From Macrocystis pyrifera (Eukaryota; Sar; Phaeophyceae; Laminariales; Laminariaceae): a stretch of 64,000 nucleotides of DNA. Where the stretch lies: positions 8,884,867 to 8,948,866 of the forward strand of contig JASSKH010000030.1 in NCBI GenBank assembly GCA_031763025.1, read 5' to 3'. Below the pieces are notes generated by a model, which worked only from the letters and a program-made list of their open reading frames with translations, ran no database searches and was not told the DNA's origin. Shown piece by piece: positions 49,401-60,928 of this stretch (position 1 is the first letter of the stretch; the number at the start of each line of letters is the position of its first letter). A program made the position numbers and the translations under genes.

Positions 49401-50352
49401 AGGGGGGGGGTGAGGGAGACGTAAGGTAGTCGCACGTGTTCGCGGCAGTGTTGTGTACCAGGTCTGTGTGTGCCTCTTCCCCTCTTCTTCGATGGATATA
49501 ATAGGTGTGGCCGACAGTGGGTACTGTACGAAACCAGGAGGAGGTCTATGATAGGACGAGCGTCATATTTTTGGCGCCCCCCCCCCCCCCCCCCCCCCCC
49601 CTCCCCCGGTGTTTTAACGCCCCCCCTTTTCCCCCCCAGGTGTTGTGACGGTGGCCTATCCCCCTCTCGGTGTAATAATGGTGGCTAGTCGCCAATATTT
49701 TATCAGCCTGTGGCAGGCAAATAGTGCATTTTGTAGTTTTTTTTTTTTAACTCGGTACGAATCGGTCGTAATCTCTCCATGGGTGGCATTGGTGCATTTT
49801 GTAGCTTTTTTATTGCGGGTAATCTGTCGCCGACATATGCATGTGTCTTCATCTGTGGAATTGGTTCATTTTCAGCACTTTTTTTTTTTGTTTTTTCGGC
49901 ACGTTAATAATCGCGGACATGAGTGTCTCCGTTGGTGGCATTGAGGCATTTTCAGAAAAAAAAAAAAAAAAGAGAGAAAACGAAAAAAACTGTAGTAGCC
50001 GACGATGTGTCTCCGTCGGTTGTCATTGATGATGCGTTTTTCAAAGCTTGTACGTAGCGGTAATAGGTCGCCAACATACAGAAGTAGGGCCTTCATTTCA
50101 TCTCTGTGGCGTTGATGTGTGTTTATTTGTGTCGGTAAGCAAGTAAATAAGTTGCCGATTCAGAAAGTACATTTTGTAAGCTCGTACGTAACGGTGGTCG
50201 GCCGTCATCGTGTCATGGTCGCGGCAAAGGCAAAACGGTGCACCCCAAGGTTATATATTAGGGTACTATCCGTCGCTGAACGTCGCGACTAGTAGTGTAT
50301 TTGCGCCGCGCGGTCATAGCGAGGGCGTTGTTGGTAGGCACAGGGGGGGGCA

Positions 50353-50413
<61 letters not shown>
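50353..50413. repeat. 61-bp poly(G) tract
   Basis: Uninterrupted G run followed by TTGTAAGCGGG; no retroposon body recognised beside it. Confidence 0.9.
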
Positions 50414-50415
<2 letters not shown>

Positions 50416-52429
50416 GTAAGCGGGTAAATAGGGTACATATTTTGTACTTGGTAGTGCTTTTGTTTTTGGGGGGTATGAGCCGGTAGTAGGGTACACATTT
50501 TGTACTTTTGTTTTGCTTTGGGTTGGCCCAATGTCGGTTCCTGGGGTTACACTGCTGGTGTTGATGACCGTAGCAGGCGTTCTTCAACTGTGAGGGGGTG
50601 GAGGAGGGGGCAGGGGCGGGGGGCTGGGGACACGGGGTTTGTCGTGACTAGTATAGGGTACACATTGGGCACTTTTACTGACTTGATTTGGTTGGTTGGG
50701 TTCGGTTTGGTTTGGTTCCTCAGGTTTTGCATTGCTGATTGATGATGCGTGTTGGAGTTTCTAAGCTTTGGAGGGCCGCCGGGCCGAAGGATGGGGACTG
50801 GAAGGGGTTGGGTTATGTTTGGGTTTTCCGTTGGAGTGCGTTCACTCCGACAGGGTGGCGGACGGAAAATCTCGTGCACATACTGCGTTGTTTGCGTTCT
50901 CTCCCCTTTTTCTGCTGTTGCTGGTGTTGGTGTCTGTGTCGGTGTTGAGTGTAAATCGCAGTAGAGCTTTTTTTTCAACAACAGGAGGAGGAGGACGAGG
51001 ACCAAGAGAAGGAGGCGTAACGTACTACATGGTGTTGGCCAGCTGTCGGATGTACGTTTTTCAGTGACGACCGGTTGTCGGGGGCGCGCACGACGTATTA
51101 GGTAACGCTTTTTTTTTGTATACGAATCCGTCCACCTCACTCAATGTTGTCCTGGCTCGTGGTTTGGACGCGACGCTTTTGATTGAATCGAGTGTCCGCC
51201 CCTCAGGAGCTTCCAACTGTTGGCACCTTTTCAAACTCGCCTCTCCTATTGCGACCCGATCCGGCCCGATCCGAAAAAATCGGGCGTTACGATGTGCGAG
51301 TCACTCTACTGAAAAGTGTTAGCCTCGGCGCTTGTGGAGTGGAGTGAAGTGAGATGGAGTGGGGGGTGGGGTGGAGTGGAGTGGAGTGCGTCGAGGGTAT
51401 AGGAGAACGCCTCGAAGTTCCGGAGGCGAGGGGGGGGGGGGGGGGGGGGGGGCGGGGACGAAAGTTCGGAAGTCAACTAAATAAATAAATGCTGAGTGAG
51501 GTTACGCGGAAATGGCGTCGTTGACGTCCGGGATAATCGTCGTCGTCGTGCTTTCTTCAGAGTTTCCTGCTTTTCTCTCACTTTTTCTGTGGGGGTATGT
51601 AAGCAGCACCTGGTGTACGTTTTTTTGCATACGTACTGACTGTTGGCTTTATCACAGCAAATCACCGCCACAATCCACCGAATCGCCAGGCTCCAAGTTT
51701 AAGCACATATTAATAGGAAGTACTGCTGTCCATGAGTAGAGAGTAGACCTTCATACGATACAAGCATACGAGTATCTTCATTTATGTGGCAGTGTGGTAC
51801 GTAGGAAAAAATGTAGACTAAAAAAGTTCGTAACTTTCGCTACACGAATTTAAGGCTTTTTTTTATAAACTCGATTTCCACCACATTGCATTTTTTAGAA
51901 AAAGGGTGTACCTGAAACCCGGCAGGCGGAACTTACCCGGGAACACGCCGAGCACGTATGCGCCCACATTGTGTCATGCACCCGGCCTGGCACGCGCCCG
52001 CAGTACACGCCGACCTTGTTACGAGACGCACAGCTACTGCAGTTGCTGCTGCTGGTGCTGCTGCTGGTGCTGCTGCACCTTGGGGTCAATCGCAGTCCTG
52101 TGGCGAGCAGGTAGGACCGTTTTCCCTGTTGTGTTCCAGCATTAGTTCCCCCGCATCGAACATGTTTTCTGTCTCAACCCAGCTCACAGGTGCAGTGCCA
52201 CACAGCTAATCGTAGGAAAGGGGATACCCTCTTACGCGAGTTGAAGCTGAGCTGCTGGCGATGGGGATACCCTTGCAAGAGTTGAGGCTGAAGGTGGGGC
52301 TGGAGCAGTTTCCATCTCAGGCACACGGCAGTCAATCCTCGAATTTCTCTTTGTTCGATTATGCGCATGTTTGATACCTGGGGCAGCAGCACCACATGGC
52401 CACATTCGTTGGACTTCGCGTGGAATCTC

Positions 52430-53215
52430 GTGAGCCCATGGCCATTTTATCCGTACCGGTAAGAATTTCCCATGGGATCCCGTGGAACTTCCCATGGGAT
52501 AATATATGGCACTTTCAACTTTGCATGCCCCACCCTACTACGTACCCATGCGAATACAGCAGCCCATGTGAAATCTCATGTGTTATCCTGTGGACATTCT
52601 CATCCTGCTACCCATCCATATGAATACTACCTGGTACGTCCCATGGAAATTCCCCTGGGACTTCCCGGGATCTCATGGTACATCCGATGGGATTATCTCG
52701 TACAACCTCTCATGGGATATCTCATACCAGGTAGGATAGTTTAATCCATGGAAAGTGAGAAGTCCCATGGAAATCGCACGGGAAGGTGCGATGCATCCCA
52801 TGAGAAATCCCATGAAGTCCCATGGGAAGGTGCGATGGAGCCCATTGGAAGTCCCTTGGGAAACGCAATCAATGCATCCCACAGAAAGTCCCGTGTGAAG
52901 CACGATGCATCCCGTAGGACGTTTCATGGGACTTTCCATTTCCCGTTGGACCTCATCGGACGTCGAATGGGAATACAAATTACAATGCATCCATGAATAG
53001 CACAACGTCTGGGAACTCCCATGGAAAGCAAGATGCATCCCATTTTTTGTTTCTCCAATAGGACGTTTCACGGGACTTTCCATTTCCAATTGGACTTCAT
53101 CGGGCGTCCAATAGGAATAAAATGTACAATGCATCCAGGAATACTGTATGTAGCACGACGTCTGGGAACTCCCATGGGAAGCAAGATGCATCCCATTTTT
53201 TTTCTTCGTCGGATT
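52430..53215. repeat. CCCATGGGA-rich palindromic repeat region
   Basis: Dozens of CCCATGGGA/CCCATGGAAA/GATGCATCCCA motifs. A roughly 130-bp unit (ATCCCATTTTTT..., GGGACTTTCCATTTCC..TTGGAC, GGAATA.AA.TACAATGCATCCA) is repeated at about 52905-53050 and 53050-53200. Confidence 0.8.
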
Positions 53216-53756
53216 TTTCGGGAAACAAATTGTTTGCCCCGCGAGCAGTGCGAACTGTACGCAAAACGCCAAAAACGAGAAACAGCGCATGACTCCGAAC
53301 ACCACCACAAGCACATTATTGCCGTTGTAGCCTGTGTAGGCTGCGATGAGGTGGCACCAGACCCCATCAACAACGCAGTCTAGGGGCTGATAGCCCACCC
53401 TCGAACGCAGTCTAGCCGTCTCGTCGCCTGGTGTGTAACCCTCGAACGCACGTTTTGGGGTGTTTTAGGGCATTTATTATTAGAGTTCGGGTAAGGGTTA
53501 GAGGTTGAATAGTGACATACATGTTCGCGAATGTCAAAATTCCAACTGCAGAACAAATTCGGGATACCGGTGTGCTTCACGTACTGGTATGTGATACCAC
53601 GGTCTACATTTACGTACGTGCTGTAGCTTTTTTTCTTTTTTTTTTTGGCCTCCGCAAGTCTTGAGCCTCAAATCTTTTTTCCGACCTCCAAAACGGCTAG
53701 GCTGGTGCATGATGCGATGGCCAAAAGTTCCGCGTGGTATGATACCCTTTACACTA

Positions 53757-53864
53757 TTACGGGGGGGGTCTATAGTTAACAGGACCTATGGCATACATAA
53801 AAACCTATATATTTAGGTATTTTTATTAACAATATTTGGTCCTGTTAACTATGGACCCCCGTAA
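53757..53864. mobile_element. TA-MITE copy 9
   Basis: TTACGGGGGGGGTCTATAGT ... TTAACTATGGACCCCCGTAA, TA flanks. Confidence 0.92.
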
Positions 53865-54039
53865 TAGTAGTAATAGTGGCGGACACATTTATTTGATGAA
53901 ATGTGGCTGGCCAACGGGTAGCCTTGATGACACCCTTCGCTCCACGTCGCGACAACGTGGAAAAAAATACGGGATGCTATAAACGGGGGCAAACAGGGTT
54001 AACTTGAAAATCTACGGAATTTCCAGGGTAGCATAAAAC

Positions 54040-54165
54040 AAATGAAGGCACGTACCGGGGGGGGAAAGGGACGACACCTGTGACCACGGCTTGTCCTGAA
54101 GAAGACCGCTGAACCGCAAAGGGTAAACCTCCTACGAGTTAAGCAGGAAAGTGAAAGTGCTGAAA
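54040..54165 (+). repeat. Dispersed repeat matching 13370-13490 in inverse orientation
   Basis: GAAGGCACGTACCGGGGGGG, GACGACACCTGTG.CC.CGG and CCTCCTACGAGTTAAGC are shared with the upstream part of the LINE copy at 12.5-13.5 kb, so this is probably an internal LINE fragment in plus orientation. Confidence 0.7.
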
Positions 54166-54454
54166 AAAAAAATAAAAATAAGTCGTGTGCAGAGAACGAT
54201 ACTGCTGCCCGCCGGTACGTTGTGTCAGGGGCAAGCGCGCCGTGCCCGTTCGTGCGCTCGCCGTATCGAGTACAGCCAGTAGCCGACCTATGATTGGGTG
54301 GTTCCAGGACGGCCGCGAAATGGAGCAGCGCACAAGAAGCAGCGCGTGGCCGGATCCGCAGCTTCTCCCGCGGTTATTCTGCTCGTAGACAGTATGGCAC
54401 GCACCGAAATGCCGCAGCGGAGCATTGGTCGGCGACAGGCACGCGTACGTACAT

Positions 54455-54605
54455 GCCATGTCATTCCATTCCGTTCCGTTCCATTCCATTCCATACCATA
54501 CCATGACAGTACCATACAATATAGTATCATATTATACCATACCATACGATGGCATGTCGTGTCATATCTTACAATATGATACCATGCCTTGCCACCTCAT
54601 GCCAC
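54455..54605. repeat. CCATT/CCATA pentamer-like repeat
   Basis: CCATTCCGTTCCGTTCCATT and following ACCATACCATA-type units, about 300 bp upstream of the EsV-1-7 locus. Confidence 0.8.
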
Positions 54606-54901
54606 ACCATGACAAAACCCGATCAACTCGCCCGTCGTGTCACTTGCTTGTTGTTCCAGGCAGGCCTCCTTCCGTATAGCGCCGTAGCGACCAGGTCTGG
54701 TATCGGCGGCATCCCCGTGATCCCCGCACGGCAGCCCCTCAACCGTGATGAGGCGAACGCCTGCCTGCACCTGTGAAAAGCCGCACTCTGCCAGACGGGA
54801 GCGCTTTGTCATCGTGACATAAGTATGTACCTGGTATAGTATATAACACGTGTCGCCGTTTGTGGTTCTGCTCCACGTCATTTGGAGGGACGGGATAGGG
54901 G

Positions 54902-56349
54902 ATGGCGACCTGCAGGAAGCGATTCACCGGCAAAGGATGCTCGAAGCGAGCGACCTTCGGCATGGAGGGCAGCGACAAGCTGGAATTCTGTGCCACCCAC
55001 GCACCGAAAGGCATGAAGAATATTGCCGGCCCGAGGTGCGGTACGAAGGGGGTGCTTCAAGGGGGCGAGCTTTGGCGAGGGGCGCCACCGGGAAGCGGGT
55101 GTTCTGCGCGCAGCACGCTGCGGAGGGCATGGTGAACATTATTGCCTTTTTTCGCGACATGCCGTGGCATGCCGTGGCATCACCTGCGGCAAAATCTTCC
55201 GCGGCATCTTCCACGGCATACCACGGAACCCTCCACGGACCTCCACGGCATGCCATGGGACCCTAACCCTAACCCTAACCCCAACCCCAACCTCAACCCT
55301 AACCTAGGTGCCGTGGGCATTGGGGGGTGCCGTCGGGGTTGCCATGACATGCCGTGGGGTTGCCATGAAGGGCCGTGGCGGTAGCCGCGGGGGTTGCCAT
55401 GGTACTACCCATGGCATGCCACGGCAACCCCCCACGGCGTACCATGGAATCCTATGCCACGCCATGGGATGCCGTGGTGATGCCATGGTATGCCATGGTC
55501 GGTACCATGGCAATGCCACGGCATGCCCACGACAAGGTCAAATAGTGTAGAACCCTGTCGACGGTGGCTGGTTTTGGCGTTCGGAGGAACGGAAAGCGGA
55601 AGTTCTGCTCACAGCACATCGAAGAAGGCATGGTGGACTTGAACTGCAACAGGTGCGAGTTACAAAGGATGCCGGAAGGTGGCAAGCTACGGCATCGAGG
55701 GCAGCGGAAAGCGACGGTTCTGCTCGCAGCACGCCGAAGACGGCATGGTCAGCTTGTGCGCGAAGACATGCACGCGCCGTGGCTGCGCAAGGATCGCGAC
55801 CTTCGGCGTGCATGGTACTGGGAGAGTAGAGGCCTGCGCCGAGCACGCCGGGGAGAGCATGGTTGACTGCCCGCAATTAAAGTGCTCCCACACGGGTTGC
55901 CCCATTATGCAGGCGACACGTGGCATGGGGGGCGCCGGAAAGTTCTTTTTGTGCGCCAAGCACCTCGGGAGAAGGGGTCGGCGTCCACAGGTCCCCGTCG
56001 CCGTCCCGATGGGACTGTTAGGAGTGAGAAAGGTCGGCCGAGAGGTGATGAGAGCACAGACGGCGCGGAGAGCGTCGTTTGCGGCGGAGCCCAACGTGAC
56101 CTCAGCAGGGCGACCCCTGTAACAGCTGTCCCTCTTGCCCCTGATGCGGGTGCGGAGGCCTCTAAGCGAGCTCGCTCGAACGCCTCCGGGATACAGCTGC
56201 TGGCCGACATGACCGCAAACGAGGCCCTAGCCCCAGCCTCCCTGGGCGCGACTGGAGGGGCGCCTCGTGGGGAGGCCCGCGATCCCGCCTTGTGCATCGT
56301 CCCCGACGAGACCTTACAAGCAAATGCCGCGATACCGGTCTCTTCATAG
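54902..56349 (+). pseudogene. EsV-1-7 cysteine-repeat protein locus, frameshifted
   Basis: Cysteine motifs of the C-X4-C-X16-C-X2-H type occur five or six times. Repeat 1 (frame of ATG 54902) reads CSKRATFGMEGSDKLEF then CATH. A broken repeat 2 lies near 55030-55140. After an interruption, 55565-55660 encodes KRKFCSQHIEEGMVDL, and 55662-56000 encodes CRKVASYGIEGSGKRRF, CTRRGCARIATFG and CSHTGCPIMQATRG with their CxxH partners. This family, named from Ectocarpus virus EsV-1 gene 7, includes the developmental regulator IMMEDIATE UPRIGHT; its proposed role is a small zinc-binding module. Repeat 2 changes frame twice (about 55050 and 55080), there is one extra A near 55660, and the best C-terminus (SKRARSNASGIQ to the stop at 56347) is in yet another frame. 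This suggests a pseudogene, unless the assembly is wrong. Confidence 0.75.
55150..55535. repeat. Palindromic GCCGTGGCATGCC repeats with telomere-like core
   Basis: Clusters of GCCGTGGCATG/CATGCCACGGC motifs on both sides of a (CCCTAA)n/(CCCCAA)n stretch at about 55261-55308. The whole block separates EsV-1-7 repeats 2 and 3. Confidence 0.85.
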
Positions 56350-56449
56350 CGGTTTGAGAATATTCCACTTCAGCTAGTGACCGTCTGTTCGTGTTTCGCA
56401 GACGCTTCTCTGAAAACGGTATGCCATGGAGATGGGAATCGGTGCACGG

Positions 56450-56900
56450 TGAGGTTTGTTGCGCTTTGAGCTGGTTTTCTGTGGCGGATTGTCCCTTTGT
56501 GCACCGTAAACTGGAGGAAAAAACCTCGGTGTACTCGTACCGTTTCTGAGGGATTTTTTTCGTGTCGGAAGACGCGCTAGTACTTACCTTCGAAACCGGT
56601 CTACCGGAGAGAGAGGACTCGGCGTCCCGTATGATTTGTTCCGCCTTGGGTTGTTTTTCTGTGGCGGATTGCCCCTTTGCACCGTCGACTGGAGGGGAAA
56701 ATCCCATGTACTGTTTTTCATGGACTTGTTGTCGAGTCGGACGGATGCATTTGTACTTATATTCGGCAGAAAATGGTACACCGGGAAGATATCATGGAAG
56801 AACTCGGTATACCTTCAAAGGTTTGTTCCGCCTTGAGCTGATTTTCTGTGGTGGATTTCCCCTATACATGCGTACACCGTCAACAGTTACTGGTGAAAAC
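56450..56900 (+). repeat. Three tandem copies of a unit of about 185 bp
   Basis: TTTGTT(G/C)CGC(C/T)TTG.G.TG.TTTTCTGTGG.GGAT and the following CC(T/C)TTG..CACCGT begin at about 56455, 56635 and 56820, just downstream of the EsV-1-7 locus. No gene recognised. Confidence 0.8.
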
Positions 56901-57007
56901 AAGAGCGGCATGCCAGGTGCATGGTACAGTTCAAAGCTTTTTTTCGTTTGGTTTGTTCAGTTTGTTTTTACGGGGGGGGGGGAGAGGAAGGGGTTGCAGT
57001 TTCCCCC

Positions 57008-57145
57008 CCCAGTGTAATGAGCGCCGAATTGTTGGAGGTGTCTCTATTAGGAGTTGGAACGGTGCTCCGCCTCGAAATGTATGCGTGGTCAATGGTCAAA
57101 TGACTGAAAAAGGCAAGCAACAAATGAGTACGCCCCCCCCCCCCT
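57008..57145 (+). mobile_element. LINE 3'-end fragment with poly(C) tail
   Basis: AATGAGCGCCGAATTGTTGG, GCGTGGTCAATGGTCAAATG and AACAAATGAGTACG followed by a C run; 5' truncation at about 57014. Confidence 0.88.
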
Positions 57146-58479
57146 GTCTGGGTCTCGAAAGTGTACTCGTAGCGGGGTATCGTATCTTTTTTTGCGTGGT
57201 TCCTGTCGTAACATAAAAAACAGGTTAATCGTTTCGCGTTTCAAAACGAGCGAGCAGGCACACCAACCCCCGCCCCTCCCCCTATCGGGCCCTTCTGCGC
57301 GCACGCCTCCACGAACGAAACCTTTTCACACCTCGGGCAAATCATTTGGACACTCGATGACGTAAGTATTTCACGGCAGATATATCCCTGATACCAACGG
57401 TCTAGCTCGCGTTATCGGGTGGGGGGCATAGGGTCTGCAGAATCTGCAATCTAGGGCGTGTTTCCTGGGTTGGATCTATCCCAAAGCATACAGATCCTGC
57501 ACAGCACCTCAGCACCTCGGCACGGCAGGCTAGGATCTAGATTATCTATATATGTAGATGATCTATTTGTAGATGATATATCAAGTAGATGATCTATTAG
57601 TAAATGATATATCAGTAAATGATCTATCTGTCCGACTCGTGAAAACTTTCAGTGCCGAACTTTTTCATGTAACACAGCCTTAACGCTCTCGACACATTAC
57701 ATAAGGATCGTTTCTATGTTGATACTATATCCAAACCGTCCCTATATTGCGGTACATCGAGCGGTAGGCAGCAACCCTTTCGGGGCCCAGAGATACGTAA
57801 AGTCACCCGAAACAAGATGAGAAACTTTGGTCGTATCAACGGTATTATGTTTGTATGTGCGTGCAAGCGCGCAGAGACGACTGACTGACACCATCCTGCT
57901 TTTAAAGCCCGTGTCGTGCGTGTGTGAAACCAGGTATCATCCTACTGCTTTAGACACTGCTGGAAATCGGACGCCAGGATTTTTTTCATCATTCCCGAAT
58001 CAAGCAGTAGCCGGTGCCGTAGTCGTCATGTTTAGTCGTCACTTTTCCCGCTGAAGACTCAAAAGGGTGTACGGGCAGTGTTCAAAGATTGGCGCTATTG
58101 GGGTTGGGTTGTCTCACACACTGTGCCCTTCTTTAATGAATTCGCCCGTCGGTTTCATTCTTCCGTCGGTAGCGCTATTCGTTCCCTCCTTCGCCCGTCG
58201 GTTTATTTCGTCCGTCCATCGTTCGGTTCGAACTACTACTGTAGTAATTAACCATTTTAGTAATGCGAGAGGTTTCCAACTCCACATGGACAGGTACGTG
58301 CGAGTTCCACACAGATTGTCTCCGAAGCCTGGGTGCAGGTTACAACCCCTGTGAAAAAGCGCCCACATTTTTTTGGGGACAAAACTACCTGAAATTAGTG
58401 TCGGATAACTGTTGCAGGTGTAACGATACGAGGGTTAACACACGGCGCGCGGTCCACGACCCGATTATTCTCTCTCCCA
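57146..58479. other. Intergenic region downstream of the glycosidase-like gene
   Basis: Contains a small tandem repeat of AGTAGATGATCTAT-like units (57540-57625) and duplicated TTCG.CCGTCGGTTT.TT motifs (about 58140-58215). No coding signal seen. Confidence 0.5.
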
Positions 58480-60052
58480 TCAAGCCTCGACCCGTGTCCA
58501 GGAGGTAAAGTCGTTGCCCGTGGCCATGGCTACCCCAATCGCCGACGTGGCAATGCCTCCCTGCTTCTCTACGGCCCCTCTCTCCGACTGTCCGGTGTAG
58601 TACAGGTACCAGTCGCCATTTTCGATTTCCACGATCTCGGGGTTGGAGACACCCCCGGCGTCCCATGCCCCGCTGCGGAGAAGGAGATAAAACAAATGGA
58701 GGAACGGAGGAAGAAAGGAAGGAAGGCAGGAAACTAGTAAATGTGGAATTTTGATAGCAAGGAATGTGAAGGAAATAAATTTGGATTTGACAAAAGAGAA
58801 AATAATAAACACGTCAAGAAAGGAAGTATTTAGTAGATTCTTGGAAGAGAGGAAGAAAGAAAGAACGTTGGGATTGAAGGAAGAGAGGAAGGAAGGAAGG
58901 AAGAAGTTGGAAGTGAAGGGAAAAAGGACAGAAAACATTCGTGAAGAAGGAAGAAAGTTGGAGTCGAAGGAAAGAAGCGAAGAAAGAACGGAGAGGAAAC
59001 ACACTTGAAGAAGAAGAAAGTTGCAATTAAGGTGAACAATCGAAGTAGAAATATTCAAAAACAAAAATAATGGCCGCTGCGGAAAACAAAGCTTTTGTCT
59101 ATAATTTTGGTATGCTGTGTGGTGGGAGGGGAGGCGGGGGAAGTGAATATGACACCTGCGAGAGAAGCGAGGGTGGGAGAGAGAGGGCAAGAGAGTGAGA
59201 GATACAGAGGGGGGAATAAGGGAACGATAACGAGCGAACGAGAGAGGGGGGAGGGCAAGAAAGAGAGATAAGAGAGAGAGGGAGAGACCAACAGAGGGCG
59301 AGAGAGACAGAGAGAGAAAATAATGCAACAGCCGCCTGCCAGCTTCCAGTCGTCCATGGCGTTAACAATTAGTTGTCCGCGTGTCGTACCGTGAAAGAAG
59401 GGCAAAAACGCAACACAGGGGGGAAAAACCTGGTAGCTCTCTTCCCACTCGCGCGGAGCGAATGTTGCGCCGTCTCTTATCTCAAGGGGAAGGTTTCCGA
59501 CACCCGAGGTGGGCTACTAACTCGGTCATAGAACGGGTAAATATCACCAACTCCTGGAAACAGCGCTACCGTTTCACCTCTCATTTTTTCGAGGAAACAC
59601 AGAAAGAACAGGTCTCCCGCGCAACCAAAAATGAAGACGAAAAGCTGACATCTACTTACGGCAGTCTTAGGGTAGCTCCTATTGTTGTGGTGTAGTATTT
59701 TCTACAGTAGTGTAGTACACAATAAATAGCTCCTGTCTGTTCAGAGGTTACTACTACTGGAGTAAACGAGCCGCAGCACCTTGCGCACAGCCTCACCTGC
59801 CGGAAGAGCTGCGCTCGAAAATGGGCTTGCCACCGACCCGCTCCCACTCCACACCGTCCGCGCTCGTGGCGAGCCCCAACGCGTGCACACCCTCTTTGTT
59901 AACGCCTTCGTAAATCATGTGGTACACCCTGGACAGATACAGATTGCGGCGCGCGAGTTACAAGCGCAGGTTTGAGGCATGAGCTATGGGCGGAGAAGGG
60001 CTACCACTGGGCTCACGGAGCAACCCCCCCGTGATGAATTCGGCGGGAAGCC

Positions 60053-60113
<61 letters not shown>

Positions 60114-60857
60114 CCCCCCAACAAACGCCACTACCATTACCAAACCTATGTACTGTTACGCTGCAAACACTTTCCCCCATAAAAACGAAAACACGAAATA
60201 AAAAGATGAGAAAAAACAGACAAAACACAGCATCCTTGCGAAAGAGATAAACGGCGGTAGGTATCATACGGGTATGCTCGAGTCGTGGCCGCCGCGAGAA
60301 TTTTATGAGAGAATTCCCCCCTCACCCGTTGAGCATCACCACCCTCCGCCGCCCGGCCCCCGCCTCGTCGAACGCGCCTTCCGGACCCCCGTCGAAGACT
60401 GGGCCCCTCTTTTGCCAAGCCATTCCGTCCTGAGACGTGGCCATGCCTGGTCGTGCCCGGCGTGGGCAAGAAAGCAGGCATGCAGGTGTAGGGTGTATAC
60501 TCGTGGGCTATGGAGCATAGAGCATGGAGTAGGCTTAGCTCAGCAAAGCAAGCAAGCATGCACGCACGCATGCACGCAGGCAGGCAGGTATAGGGTACTC
60601 GCGCGTGACCAAGTTTTTCCCCCACATCAATCGTTGCACATCCGTTGCAGTGACACGACACACCAACGGATCAAGACATGAAAAACAAAAAACACGACGG
60701 ACACAAGAACCAAACCGTAACACAGCAACACCCACAAAACAAAAAATGCCTGCAAAATTAGCAGAACTCTTGTAATTAAGGTGGGAGAGGAACAGAGAGC
60801 GACAGAAGCAGACACAAACAGGCAGACAGACACACATACAGTTAGAGTGACAGATAT

Positions 60858-60928
<71 letters not shown>

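Larger units (their letters stand above)
48284..54901. other. Long region without a supported gene
   Basis: From the ankyrin stop to the EsV-1-7 locus. It holds CTG-type repeats (48645-48790), the two longest G runs, GGAGT repeats (51345-51390), the CCCATGGGA region, one TA-MITE and CCATT/CCATA repeats. Open frames coincide with these repeats; no exon-like sequence was recognised. Confidence 0.6.
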
